Assembly (NCBI RefSeq): GCF_001431405.1
Contig: NZ_LDJL01000018.1
Location: 1-33,529 of the forward strand
DNA from: Pseudoxanthomonas dokdonensis
GTDB lineage: Bacteria > Pseudomonadota > Gammaproteobacteria > Xanthomonadales > Xanthomonadaceae
Length of the DNA stretch: 33,529 nt
Direction: 5' to 3'
The notes under the pieces are model-generated. The model saw nothing but the letters and a program-made list of their open reading frames with translations, ran no database searches and had not been told where the DNA came from. Shown piece after piece: positions 20,583 to 28,783 of this stretch. Within the stretch, counting starts at the first letter, position 1. The number at the start of each line of letters is the position of its first letter. The position numbers and the translations under genes were made by a program.

Positions 20583-21131
20583 ATGGATATCGTGCATTAT
20601 CGCGGCTCGTCCGCCCGGGTACCAGCGTTGCGCCACGGCCTCGTGCTGCTGGCGACGCTGGCGCTGCTGACCGCGTGTGGCAGCGAACCCAACGTGCGCC
20701 CGGCCGCGCCCGCCAGTACGCGGGTCTGGCCAACGGTGCAGCCGGCCGACCCACAGGCCGCCAATGCAGTGCTGATGCGGGCCCTGGGACTGGTCGGCAC
20801 CCCGTATCGCTGGGGCGGCAACACCCCCGACTCGGGCTTTGACTGCAGTGGCCTGGTGACCTATGTCTACCGCGACATGCTGGATCTGCGCCTGCCACGC
20901 ACCTCGACCGCGCTGGCCCAGGTGCAGGGGCCGAGGCTGCCGCCGCAGCAGCTGGCACCGGCCGATCTGGTGTTCTTCGGCAGCCGTGGCAACGTCAGCC
21001 ACGTCGGCATCTATGTCGGCGAGGGCCGCTTCGTGCATGCGCCCAGCAGCGGCGGTACGGTGCGGCTGGACTATCTGGACGGTCCGTACTGGCGGGATCA
21101 TTACAGTGGTGCCAAACGGGTGCTGAACTGA
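20583..21131 (+). CDS. NlpC/P60-family cell-wall hydrolase, lipoprotein
   Basis: The 182-residue product is a predicted outer-membrane or periplasmic peptidoglycan endopeptidase of the C40 family (D-glutamyl-meso-DAP cleavage in known members). It has a lipoprotein signal with lipobox LLTAC (Cys32) after a long, basic N-region, then a NlpC/P60 domain: GTPYRWGG, the nucleophile Cys88 in GFDCSGLVTYVY, His140 in VSHVGIYVG and His152 in FVHAPSSGG. The ATG at 20583 has only a weak ribosome-binding site. It is followed after 76 bp by a longer paralogue on the same strand. A hairpin (AGACGGCC at 21131-21138 with GGCCGTCT at 21160-21167) lies between them. Confidence 0.9.
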   Translation: MDIVHYRGSSARVPALRHGLVLLATLALLTACGSEPNVRPAAPASTRVWPTVQPADPQAANAVLMRALGLVGTPYRWGGNTPDSGFDCSGLVTYVYRDMLDLRLPRTSTALAQVQGPRLPPQQLAPADLVFFGSRGNVSHVGIYVGEGRFVHAPSSGGTVRLDYLDGPYWRDHYSGAKRVLN

Positions 21132-21207
21132 GACGGCCGTCACCCATTGGTAGCAAATTGGCCGTCTTAACGTAAAAATAACGATTCTTGAACATCGTGA
21201 AGATTGG

Positions 21208-22041
21208 ATGACGGCATCATCGCCCATCACCCGCTCTTCACGAATCCATGTGACGACCCACGACCTGCCCTCAGGCCCTGCCGCCGCCACCCGACCCCCG
21301 CGGGTTTCCCTCCGTTTCCTGATTGCCGCCAGCCTGTTGTCGCTGGGCCTGCCTGCGTTTGCGCAGACCACGCCGGACATCCAGGCGCCCATGGCCACCA
21401 GCGCCACCGCCGATGTGGTGGTGGATGCCGCCCCGGCGACCGCCGAGGTCGAGCCGGCTTCGGTCCAGGCTCCGCAGAATTTCCAGTCCAAGGCCGCTGA
21501 AGCCGCCACTGCCACGCTCAGCGCGCTGATGCCGCGGTTGGCCGCCAGCGATGGCATGCCGCTGCTGGACCGTTCGACCATGGTCGCCGGCGATATCAGC
21601 CGACTGCTGGCCTCCTACAACCTGCCGCAGAACGGCGTGGTCAGCCAGCAACAGGGCAGCAAGGTCCAGGCACTGCTGCAACGTGCGCTGACGCTGATGG
21701 GTACGCCCTATCGCTGGGGCGGCACCTCGCCCGACAGCGGCTTCGATTGCAGCGGCCTGGTCGGCTATGTGTTCCGGACCGCGCTGGGCATCGAGTTGCC
21801 GCGCGTATCGGGTGACATGGCAGCCAAGGCCGATGCCCAGCTGATCAAGAACCGTGAAGAACTCAAGCAGGGCGACCTGGTGTTCTTCGGTCGTCGCGGC
21901 CGGGTCAACCATGTCGGCATCTATGTCGGCGAAGGCCGCTTCCTGCATTCGCCCAGTACCGGCAAGGACGTGCGCGTGGACAGCCTGATGAGCGGCTACT
22001 GGAGCAATCGCTTCATGCAGGCGCGACGGGTCGCGCTGTAA
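21208..22041 (+). CDS. NlpC/P60-family cell-wall hydrolase with N-terminal extension
   Basis: The 277-residue product is a second C40 peptidase, paralogous to the gene just upstream. It starts with an unusually long N-region (about 35 residues) before a hydrophobic segment ending LGLPAFA (likely Sec cleavage after residue 52); an internal GTG start near 21250 would give a more ordinary signal peptide. Residues 55-150 form an Ala/Val-rich region without a recognised domain. The catalytic domain shows GTPYRWGG, Cys181 in GFDCSGLVGYVF, His235 in VNHVGIYVG and His247 in FLHSPS. A strong bidirectional terminator follows 24 bp after the stop. Confidence 0.9.
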   Translation: MTASSPITRSSRIHVTTHDLPSGPAAATRPPRVSLRFLIAASLLSLGLPAFAQTTPDIQAPMATSATADVVVDAAPATAEVEPASVQAPQNFQSKAAEAATATLSALMPRLAASDGMPLLDRSTMVAGDISRLLASYNLPQNGVVSQQQGSKVQALLQRALTLMGTPYRWGGTSPDSGFDCSGLVGYVFRTALGIELPRVSGDMAAKADAQLIKNREELKQGDLVFFGRRGRVNHVGIYVGEGRFLHSPSTGKDVRVDSLMSGYWSNRFMQARRVAL

Positions 22042-22064
22042 CCGGGCAATAACCGGACAGAACC

Positions 22065-22095
22065 AAAAAACCGCCATCGACTGGCGGTTTTTTTT
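22065..22095. terminator. Bidirectional rho-independent terminator
   Basis: CCGCCA (22071-22076) pairs with TGGCGG (22082-22087) around a 5-nt loop. Six A precede the stem and eight T follow it, so it works on both strands: for the NlpC/P60 gene (plus) and for the LacI-type gene (minus), which converge here. Confidence 0.92.
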
Positions 22096-22115
22096 CGTCC
22101 TGTGCAGCCAATGGC

Positions 22116-23123
22116 TCAGCCCGGTGCGCGCCCGGTCGAACGCCGCAGCTTCAGCTCGTACGGGATCCTGACGATGCCGCCTGGCACTTTCTCGCGGATG
22201 AAGCGCAGCAGCTGCTCGGCGGCGACCTTGCCCATTTCCCGGCTGGGCTGGCGGATGGTGGTCAGGCTGGGCCAGACGTGGCGCGACATAGGGGTATCGT
22301 CGAAGCCGAACACCGACAGATCGCCGGGAATGGCCAGGCCGCGTTCCAGCGCCTCGCAGATGACCCCACAGGCGGTGTCATCGTTGGCGGCGAAGATCGC
22401 GGTCGGCGGTGATGGACCGTCCAGCAGCTGGCGCGCACCGGCCACCCCGGACTCGAACGAGAACTCGCCCTCCACCACCAGCGTACTGTCGAATTCGATC
22501 CCGGCCTGCTTCAAGCCGTCCAGATAGCCGTCCAACCGCCAGGCGCGGGCGCCGTGGGCCGGATGGCCGGTGATGTGGGCGATACGGCGGTGTCCGAGCG
22601 CGATCACATGGGCCATCATTTCAGCGACCGCGCAGCGTTCGTCGAGGGTGGCGCCCATGCTGGCATGATGGCTTTGCGCCGACACGCTGGCGTACGGAAT
22701 GCCACTGTCGCGCAGCACCTCCAGCAAGCGTTCGTCGTCGGTCAGTGGCGGGGTCAGCACCAGTCCGTCGGGGCGATACTGGGCCAGCATCTCGCGCGCG
22801 CTCTCGACGTGATCCTCGCTGGTGTAATCCAGCGGCCGCAGCATCATCCCGTAGCGATGGCCTTCGCAGGCATCCAGCACGCCGCCGATGATTTCCATGA
22901 CGTAGTTGGACGACGGATTGTCGTACATCAGGCAGACCTGGTACGAGCGATTGCCGGCCAGGCTGCGCGCGGAAGGATTGGGCCGGTAGTTCAGTTCCTC
23001 GGCTACCTGCAACACTATCTGGCGGGTGCGCTCACGCACGTTGGGCTCGCGGTTGAACACCCGCGACACCGTCTTCATCGAAACGCCGGCGGCCGCCGCC
23101 ACGTCTTCAATCCTGGCGGGCAT
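22116..23123 (-). CDS. LacI-family transcriptional regulator
   Basis: The 335-residue protein has an N-terminal LacI helix-turn-helix and hinge (RIEDVAAAAGVSMKTVSRVFNREPNVRERTR, then NYRPNPSARSLAG at about 46-58) and a periplasmic-binding-protein-like sensor domain with the family ending IPGDLSVFGFDDTPMSRHVWPSLTTIRQP. It should repress a carbohydrate or nucleoside operon, but no sugar gene adjoins it, so its target is elsewhere. Xanthomonads hold many LacI paralogues that control TonB-dependent carbohydrate loci; the ligand here cannot be assigned. The ATG at 23123 gives the family start. It ends at a bidirectional terminator. Confidence 0.93.
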   Translation of the reverse strand: MPARIEDVAAAAGVSMKTVSRVFNREPNVRERTRQIVLQVAEELNYRPNPSARSLAGNRSYQVCLMYDNPSSNYVMEIIGGVLDACEGHRYGMMLRPLDYTSEDHVESAREMLAQYRPDGLVLTPPLTDDERLLEVLRDSGIPYASVSAQSHHASMGATLDERCAVAEMMAHVIALGHRRIAHITGHPAHGARAWRLDGYLDGLKQAGIEFDSTLVVEGEFSFESGVAGARQLLDGPSPPTAIFAANDDTACGVICEALERGLAIPGDLSVFGFDDTPMSRHVWPSLTTIRQPSREMGKVAAEQLLRFIREKVPGGIVRIPYELKLRRSTGRAPG

Positions 23124-23276
23124 GCGGCTGTCTCCGGAATGATGCAGGCGAGAAGATTGAGATCATTGGCCCCCCTTGTCCGGCCGCTGGATGCATTGTC
23201 GGCCATCACCACGCTGGCGCCAAATCGCGCTGCGGCAAGACGGCCTGGCAACCTCGACAGGCACTGCTGGTCGATG

Positions 23277-23765
23277 CTACAGCAGGTGATCCTGGTAACT
23301 GGCGATGGTTTCCTCGATGCCCTTGCTCAAGGCCATGACCTTCTGTGCGTACTCGGACAGCTGGCAGTCTTCCTTGTCGACCGGCGTCCACGCCGGCACC
23401 GGCGTCGGCTTGCCCTCCACCCCGTCCAGCGCCACGAACACGATGATGCAATGCGTGCACAGCCGGCGCTTGCCACCCATCGGGTCACGAGCACGCACCT
23501 GCACCGCGAAGTGCATGCTGGTGGTGCCGGTGTAGACCAGCTTGGCCGATACCGTCACCAGGTCACTGATGCGGATGGGAGACACGAAACGAATACCGCC
23601 GACCGCAACGGTGACGCTGTATTTTCCGCTCCAGCCGACCGCCGCCGCATAACCGACCTGATCGATCCACTTCATCACCACGCCACCGTGGACCTTGCCA
23701 CCGTAATTGACGTCCGTAGGCTCGGCCAGGAACCGGAACGTCAGTTCGCGTTGTTCACCACTCAT
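23277..23765 (-). CDS. Acyl-CoA thioesterase, hotdog fold (YciA/BFIT type)
   Basis: The 162-residue protein is a single hotdog domain. The motif DVNYGGKVHGGVVMKWIDQVGYAAA (Asn20, His26, Asp35) is that of cytoplasmic acyl-CoA thioesterases, which hydrolyse acyl-CoA to free acid and CoA. VGGIRFVSPIRISDLVTVSAKLVYTGTTSM follows, as in the family. A clear GGAGG lies 5 nt before the ATG at 23765, which decides the start over a GTG at 23771. Its natural substrate is unknown. It is separated from the downstream LacI gene by 153 bp, in which I see only the likely promoter region of that gene. Confidence 0.9.
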   Translation of the reverse strand: MSGEQRELTFRFLAEPTDVNYGGKVHGGVVMKWIDQVGYAAAVGWSGKYSVTVAVGGIRFVSPIRISDLVTVSAKLVYTGTTSMHFAVQVRARDPMGGKRRLCTHCIIVFVALDGVEGKPTPVPAWTPVDKEDCQLSEYAQKVMALSKGIEETIASYQDHLL

Positions 23766-23861
23766 TGCCACCTCCGCTCAGCAGACACGACAGAGTACGC
23801 CAACTTGCAGCGGCGCGGGGTTGGCGCGATGCTGCCGCATCTCCCACCGGCGGGCACGATC

Positions 23862-24263
23862 ATGTTGCGCAGCATTCTGGCAATCCTGGCAGGCGTCGTC
23901 GCCGCGTTCGCCCTGATGTTCGTCCTGCAACTCATCGGCCTGCGGCTGTTCCCGCTGCCGCCGGGCAGCGTGCTGGACAATGAAGTGGATCTGGCCCGGC
24001 TGGTGGCCCAGTCCAGCCCTGGCCAGAAGACCTGGGTGGTGCTGGAATGGGCGTTGGCCAGCTTTGCCGGTGGCTGGGTCGCCGCCCGGCTCGGTCGCGA
24101 TTACCGGCGTGGGTCGGCGCTGGTCGTCGGCGTGGTGATCACGGTCGGCGTGCTGATGAATGCCTCGGTGCTGCCGCAACCGCTGTGGATGAGCGCGCTT
24201 GGGCTGTTGCTGCCGGTGCCGCTGGCCTGGTGCGGATGGCGGTTGGCGACCCGGCCGCGATAA
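23862..24263 (+). CDS. Small four-span membrane protein, function unknown
   Basis: The 133-residue product has four hydrophobic segments (about 3-28, 58-78, 84-105, 110-130) with a short polar loop containing DNEVDLARLVAQSSPGQ between the first two. I recognise no named family with confidence; similar small proteins occur in Xanthomonadaceae as hypothetical membrane proteins. The ATG at 23862 leads directly into the first span. An upstream ATG at 23829 in the same frame would add 11 residues. The gene is divergent from the thioesterase and convergent with the transporter. A 12-base self-complementary stretch (24273-24284) lies after its stop. Confidence 0.7.
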   Translation: MLRSILAILAGVVAAFALMFVLQLIGLRLFPLPPGSVLDNEVDLARLVAQSSPGQKTWVVLEWALASFAGGWVAARLGRDYRRGSALVVGVVITVGVLMNASVLPQPLWMSALGLLLPVPLAWCGWRLATRPR

Positions 24264-24320
24264 CAACGGTCGCGCCGCGCGGCGTTGCCCCAGCGAACCG
24301 GGCCACTTAGACGGCAGGCG

Positions 24321-25598
24321 TCAGATCGACGAACGCTCGCCCTCTTCCACGCCGAGGTTGGTCGATGCGGCGTCATAGACCTTCTGGTCGAGCAGGCCGG
24401 TCTCCTTGGCCACCAGCACCGGCACCAGCATCTGCCCGGTGACGTTGGTCATGGTCCGCATCATGTCCAGCACCCGGTCGATGGCGACCACGAAGCCGAT
24501 GCCTTCCAGCGGCAAGCCAGCCGCGCTCAGCACCAGAGTGACCATGACGATCGCCGTGCCCGGCACCCCGGCAGTGCCGAAACTGCCGAGCACCGAGGCC
24601 AGCAGGATCACGAAATACTGTGAAAACGACAGATCGATATTGAAGTACTGGGCGACGAACATCGAGGTCAGTGCCGGATAGATCGCGCCGCAGCCATCCA
24701 TCTTGATGCTGGCGCCCAGCGGCACCGCGAACGCGGCGTAATCCTTGTCCACGCCCATGTTGTGGGTGACGCTGCGGATCGCCGCCGGCATCGAGGCGAA
24801 ACTGGACGAACTGACGAAGGCCACCTGCATGCCCGGTGCCGCGCCGCGGAAGAATTTCAGCGGATTGAGCCCATGCAGCGCGACCAGGCCGCCATAGACG
24901 AAGATGATGTGCAGGGCGCAGGCCACATACAAGGCGAGCACGAAAGTGCCGAGCGGCAGCAGTTTCTCGAAGCCATAGGTACCGACCAGCCCGGCAATCA
25001 GGCCGAAGGTGCCCAGCGGGGTCATTTCCAGCACGAAACGGGTGACCTGGATCATCGTCTCGCTGGCCTCGCCGGCCAGCTTGCGCAGTCCGGCGGCGCG
25101 CTCGCCAATCTTGACCAGCGCGAAGCCGACCAGGCCGGCAAAGAAAATCACCTGCAGGATCTTGCCGTCGGCCAACGCCTTGAACGGGTTGGCCGGGACT
25201 ACATCCAGCAGCACCTGCACCGGCTGCGGCACTTCGCGCACGGTGTAGTCGGCGGCCACCGTCAGCCCGCTCAGGCCCTTGCCCGGTTGCATCACCCAGC
25301 CGACTGCCAGCCCGACCAGCACCGCCAGTGCGGCGGTAATGGCAAACCACATGAACGTGCGCCCGCCGAGTACCGCCATCGACTTCTGCCCGTGCAGGCT
25401 GGCGACCGCATTGATGACCGCGAACAGCACCAGCGGTACCGCAATCATCTTGATCAAAGTCACGTATACCGTGCCCAGCGGGCCAAACCAGGTTTCCGCA
25501 TGCGGCCCGAACAACCAGCCAGCCAGTGCGCCCAGCACGAAGCCCAGCAGCACCCGCTGCCAGAACGGAATTCTCAACCACGCGGAAACCAGCTTCAT
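24321..25598 (-). CDS. Dicarboxylate/amino acid:cation symporter (DAACS family) with altered cation-site residues
   Basis: The 425-residue membrane protein is a secondary transporter of the glutamate/aspartate/C4-dicarboxylate family. It shows the serine-rich hairpin SSSSFASMPAAI (263-274), GTAGVPGTAIVMV (341-353) and the TM8 block AIDRVLDMMRTMTNVTGQ (372-389). Against the archaeal homologue Glt(Ph), the substrate residues Asp394 and Arg397 are retained (Asp378, Arg381), but Asn310 of the NMDGT motif is Lys299 (KMDGC) and Asp405 is Gln389. Both positions are sodium ligands in Glt(Ph), so coupling may differ. The substrate is unknown. It diverges from the alkaline phosphatase gene over 140 bp. 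Confidence 0.92.
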   Translation of the reverse strand: MKLVSAWLRIPFWQRVLLGFVLGALAGWLFGPHAETWFGPLGTVYVTLIKMIAVPLVLFAVINAVASLHGQKSMAVLGGRTFMWFAITAALAVLVGLAVGWVMQPGKGLSGLTVAADYTVREVPQPVQVLLDVVPANPFKALADGKILQVIFFAGLVGFALVKIGERAAGLRKLAGEASETMIQVTRFVLEMTPLGTFGLIAGLVGTYGFEKLLPLGTFVLALYVACALHIIFVYGGLVALHGLNPLKFFRGAAPGMQVAFVSSSSFASMPAAIRSVTHNMGVDKDYAAFAVPLGASIKMDGCGAIYPALTSMFVAQYFNIDLSFSQYFVILLASVLGSFGTAGVPGTAIVMVTLVLSAAGLPLEGIGFVVAIDRVLDMMRTMTNVTGQMLVPVLVAKETGLLDQKVYDAASTNLGVEEGERSSI

Positions 25599-25703
25599 CG
25601 CACTACCTGACTTGACCAGCAGCGCACCATATCCCAGTCAGGGCGGACGCGCGAGGGCACTGCTGGAATGGCGGGTGTCATCAGCAGGACATTCAGCGCC
25701 AGC

Positions 25704-25709
25704 TAAAAT
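25704..25709 (+). promoter_or_regulatory. Possible -10 element of the alkaline phosphatase gene
   Basis: TAAAAT lies 30 bp before the ATG at 25739 in the 140-bp divergent interval. It matches 5 of 6 bases of the sigma-70 -10 consensus. No convincing -35 hexamer is visible 16-18 bp upstream, and no clear PHO-box-like repeat could be recognised. Confidence 0.3.
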
Positions 25710-25738
25710 GGGCGATTGTCTTTGCCGGATTCCATTGC

Positions 25739-27448
25739 ATGTCGCAACGCTTTTCCTTCGCCCTGCTGCCGGGCGCCTGCCTGACCGCACTGCTGGCTGC
25801 CTGCGCCAGCCCCGGTGCTCCCTCCGTTGCCAGCGCCAGCATCAATGTCGAAGTTCCGACGGTGGCCCATCCCGCCGGCGAAACCCCCGCCTGGTGGTAT
25901 CGCAACGGCGCCGCCCAGGCGGCCGCCAATGGCGCCATGCAGGGCCGGGCCAGGAACGTCATTCTGTTCCTCGGCGATGGCATGAGCCTGACCACGGTGG
26001 CGGCGGCACGCATTCTGGACGGCCAGCGCAAGGGTGGCAGTGGCGAAGAGAACCTGCTGGCGTGGGAACGCTTTCCGCATACCGCTTTCAGCAAGACCTA
26101 CAACACCGATTCGCAGACGCCGGATTCGGCCGGCACCATGAGCGCCATCACCACCGGGGTCAAGACCCACATGGGCGCAATCGGGGTCAGCGCCGGCAGC
26201 CGCCGCGACTGTGCCGACAGTCTGTCCAAACGCACCCTGAGCTGGCTGGAACTGGCGTCCAGCGCCGGCCTCTCCACCGGCATAGTCACTACCGCCCGGC
26301 TGACCCACGCGACCCCGGCCGCGACCTACGCCCACAGCCCGGAACGCAACTGGGAAAGCGATGCCGATGTGCCCGCCGACGCCCAGGCACAAGGCTGCCG
26401 CGACATCGCCCAGCAGCTGCTGTCATTCAGCCGCTTCGGCCATGGCCCGACGGTGGCGCTGGGCGGTGGCCGCAGCGAGTTCCAGGGCACCGATACCCGT
26501 GATCCCGAATACGACGACAAGGTCGGCCTGCGCCTGGACGGGCGCGACCTGCCCGCCGAATGGCTGCAGGCCAACCCCGGAGGCCGCTATGTCTGGAACC
26601 GGGAGCAGCTGCAAGCGGCCAGCGATGCGCCGGCAATGCTGGGGCTGTTCGATCCGGATCACATGCACTTCGAACACGACCGTCCGGCCGACAAGGCCGG
26701 CGAACCGTCGCTGACCGAAATGACCCTGGCGGCGATCAAGACGCTGTCGCGCAACCGCGATGGCTACGTGCTGATGGTCGAAGGCGCGCGCATCGATCAC
26801 GCCAATCATGACGGCAATGCCTTCCGCGCCCTCGACGAGACCATCTCGATGTCACGTGCGGTGCAGGCAGCGATGGACGCGACCTCGCGCGATGACACCC
26901 TGATCATCGTCACCGCCGATCATTCGCACACGCTCAATTTCGTCGGCTACCCGGTGCGCGGAAATCCGATCCTCGGCAAGGTCAAGGGCGTCGGCGGCGA
27001 AGATGGCCTGCCCGGCGATTTCGCCCGCGATCTGAGCGGCCTGCCCTACGCCACCCTGAGCTATGCCAATGGCCCCGGCTACACTGGCAAAAGCAATCAG
27101 CAAGCCGAAGGACCGAAGCGTCATCCGCACAGCCCCAGCAGCATCGAGCCTCGCACCGGCCGCGCCGATCTGACCGATGTCGATACCCAGGACCCGGACT
27201 ACCTGCAGGAAGCCCTGGTGCCGCTGAAGGACGAAACCCATGGTGGCGAAGACGTCGGCATCTGGGCCAGCGGCCCCGGCAGCGATGCGGTCCGCGGCAC
27301 CGTCGAGGAAAACACCATCTACCACTTCATCGTCCAGGCCACCCCGACCTTGCGCAAGCGCCTGTGCCAGGCCGGCACCTGCAATGCCGACGGCGTGCCG
27401 GTGCAGTTGCCGAAGCCAGTCGACTACATGCAACAGCCGACTGATTGA
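25739..27448 (+). CDS. Alkaline phosphatase, animal (TNAP/PLAP)-like, lipoprotein
   Basis: The 569-residue enzyme hydrolyses phosphate monoesters. It has a lipoprotein signal with lipobox LLAAC (Cys22), a metal Asp in FLGDGM (Asp80), the nucleophile Ser130 in TPDSAGTMSAITTGVKT, His190 in TTARLTHATPAATYAH, the metal block VEGARIDHANH (348-358), TADHSHT (Asp394, His395, His397) and DETHGGEDVGIWA (His501). The segments GGGRSEF, LRLDGRDL, RYVWNREQL, LMVEGARIDHANH, YANGPGY and the HGGEDV block read like vertebrate alkaline phosphatases rather than E. coli PhoA; His190 also sits where E. coli has Asp153 and mammals have His. It is probably tethered to the outer membrane. A bidirectional terminator follows. 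Confidence 0.93.
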   Translation: MSQRFSFALLPGACLTALLAACASPGAPSVASASINVEVPTVAHPAGETPAWWYRNGAAQAAANGAMQGRARNVILFLGDGMSLTTVAAARILDGQRKGGSGEENLLAWERFPHTAFSKTYNTDSQTPDSAGTMSAITTGVKTHMGAIGVSAGSRRDCADSLSKRTLSWLELASSAGLSTGIVTTARLTHATPAATYAHSPERNWESDADVPADAQAQGCRDIAQQLLSFSRFGHGPTVALGGGRSEFQGTDTRDPEYDDKVGLRLDGRDLPAEWLQANPGGRYVWNREQLQAASDAPAMLGLFDPDHMHFEHDRPADKAGEPSLTEMTLAAIKTLSRNRDGYVLMVEGARIDHANHDGNAFRALDETISMSRAVQAAMDATSRDDTLIIVTADHSHTLNFVGYPVRGNPILGKVKGVGGEDGLPGDFARDLSGLPYATLSYANGPGYTGKSNQQAEGPKRHPHSPSSIEPRTGRADLTDVDTQDPDYLQEALVPLKDETHGGEDVGIWASGPGSDAVRGTVEENTIYHFIVQATPTLRKRLCQAGTCNADGVPVQLPKPVDYMQQPTD

Positions 27449-27456
27449 CGGTGTAC

Positions 27457-27489
27457 AAAAAAAGCGCGGCCAGGCCGCGCTTTTTTTTT
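27457..27489. terminator. Bidirectional rho-independent terminator
   Basis: GCGCGGC (27464-27470) pairs with GCCGCGC (27474-27480) around a 3-nt loop. Seven A precede and nine T follow, so it serves both the alkaline phosphatase gene (plus) and hemJ (minus), which converge here. Confidence 0.93.
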
Positions 27490-27509
27490 GTTGCCGTTCC
27501 AGTGCTGGC

Positions 27510-27938
27510 TCAGAACGGTTTGGCCAGCACCAGCCAGATCACCCCCAGCAACAGCAGGACCGGCACTTCGTTGAAGATGCGCAGAGTCAGGGTCGATGGC
27601 AGCAGACGGCCTTTGTCGAGGCCTTTCAGCCAGCGGCCGGCGACGATGAAATGGGCCAGCAGCAGCACTACCAGCAGCAGCTTGACGTGGATCCAGCCCA
27701 TGCCACGGCCCATGCCGAAGTGCAGCCACAGGGTCAGGCCCAGGATCACCGCCAGGCCGAACATTACATGGCCAAACAGGTACAGCTTGCGGCCCATCCT
27801 GCGCAGGCGGGTCTGCACGTCGATCTGGCCGCCGCTTTCCTCCAGGTTGATCAGGATCCGCGGCAGGTAGAACGCCGCGGCGACCCAGGCCATGACGAAC
27901 AGCAGATGGAAGGTCTTGACCCAGGTATAGGCATTCAT
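27510..27938 (-). CDS. hemJ: Protoporphyrinogen oxidase HemJ (CopD-like family)
   Basis: HemJ oxidises protoporphyrinogen IX to protoporphyrin IX in bacteria that lack HemG/HemY. The 142-residue protein has about four membrane spans, with the family pattern WVKTFHLLFVMAWVAAAFYLPRILI (His11) and MGWIHVKLLLV (Lys86); these His and Lys residues are the conserved ones of the family. Length is normal for HemJ. It was often annotated only as a CopD-family protein. The ATG at 27938 is chosen for the family start; upstream codons fall in the promoter area. It diverges from the methyltransferase gene over 65 bp. Confidence 0.9.
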   Translation of the reverse strand: MNAYTWVKTFHLLFVMAWVAAAFYLPRILINLEESGGQIDVQTRLRRMGRKLYLFGHVMFGLAVILGLTLWLHFGMGRGMGWIHVKLLLVVLLLAHFIVAGRWLKGLDKGRLLPSTLTLRIFNEVPVLLLLGVIWLVLAKPF

Positions 27939-28003
27939 GATTGGCGTCCTGCGATGGTGATTGGCTCGCGATAGGATAGCCGACCCGCCCGCAGACCCCA
28001 CCA

Positions 28004-28600
28004 ATGACCAAGATCTATGACGCCGAATACTTCCAGCACTGGTACCGCCAGCAGGACATCGGCGGCCCGCAGCGGCTGGCACGCAAGGTCGCGCTGGCGG
28101 TTGCCACCGCCGAGTACTACCTGGAGCGTCCGATCCGCAGCGTGCTCGATATCGGCTGCGGCGAAGGCGCCTGGCGGGCACCACTGCGCAAGCTGCGTCC
28201 CAAGGTCCAGTACCTGGGTTTCGACAGCAGCGAGTACGCGGTACAGCGCTATGGCCGCAGCCGCGACCTGCACTTTGCCCGTTTTGGCGATTTCGAATAC
28301 CTGCGGCCCTGCCCGCCGGTGGATCTGCTGGTCTGCGCCGACGTGCTGCACTACATCCCCAATGCCGAACTGAAACGCGGCCTGCGCGGGGTGTCGGAGC
28401 TGTGCGGCGGGGTTGCGTTCCTGGAACTGTTCACCGCGCAGGACGAATACGTCGGCGACCACGCTGGCTTCCAGCCCCGCACGGCACGCTGGTACCGGCA
28501 GCAGTTCGGTGCCCAGGGCCTGGTCCCGCTCGGTTCGCATTGCTGGTTGCCACGAGCGCTGGCCGAACAGCTGGCGGCGCTGGAAATTCCAGCGCGCTGA
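28004..28600 (+). CDS. Class I SAM-dependent methyltransferase, substrate unknown
   Basis: The 198-residue protein has the SAM-binding motif SVLDIGCGEGAWRAPL (46-61), the acidic loop YLGFDSSEYAV (motif II) and DLLVCADVLHYIP (motif IV). C-terminal residues HAGFQPRTARWYRQQFGAQGLVPLG resemble small-molecule methyltransferases. No substrate can be assigned from sequence. The start at 28004 is an ATG 65 bp from the divergent hemJ start. The next gene lies 184 bp downstream. Confidence 0.85.
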   Translation: MTKIYDAEYFQHWYRQQDIGGPQRLARKVALAVATAEYYLERPIRSVLDIGCGEGAWRAPLRKLRPKVQYLGFDSSEYAVQRYGRSRDLHFARFGDFEYLRPCPPVDLLVCADVLHYIPNAELKRGLRGVSELCGGVAFLELFTAQDEYVGDHAGFQPRTARWYRQQFGAQGLVPLGSHCWLPRALAEQLAALEIPAR

Positions 28601-28744
28601 CGCCGGCATCAGCGGCAACGAGCGGGCCGGGTGAGGCCGGTGTCATTGGCGACGCGCCCCGGCATCGTTGCTGAATCACTGCGCGGCCAATCGATCGCCA
28701 GCTGAACAGGGCATACCAGTGGCAGGCCAGTTCCGGTATGCTGC

Positions 28745-28762
28745 GGTGCAGCACCCTGCACC
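28745..28762 (+). repeat. 7-bp hairpin in the leader of the PHA depolymerase gene
   Basis: GGTGCAG (28745-28751) and CTGCACC (28756-28762) pair around a CACC loop, ending 21 bp before the ATG at 28784. It may fold in the 5' leader of the mRNA and is not followed by a T-tract. The regulatory role is inferred from position only. Confidence 0.35.
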
Positions 28763-28783
28763 ACGATCGGGATTCCCTTGCCT

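Noticed and set aside
22554..23861. Long plus-strand frame opposite the LacI regulator and thioesterase, running into the small membrane protein
   Set aside because: The antisense part has no recognisable domain; only the last 133 codons (from 23862) look like a real membrane protein.
27938..27965. Direct repeat TGATTGGC at 27938-27945 and 27958-27965 between hemJ and the methyltransferase
   Set aside because: The first copy overlaps the hemJ start codon and two 8-mers in a short interval are weak evidence for a regulator site.
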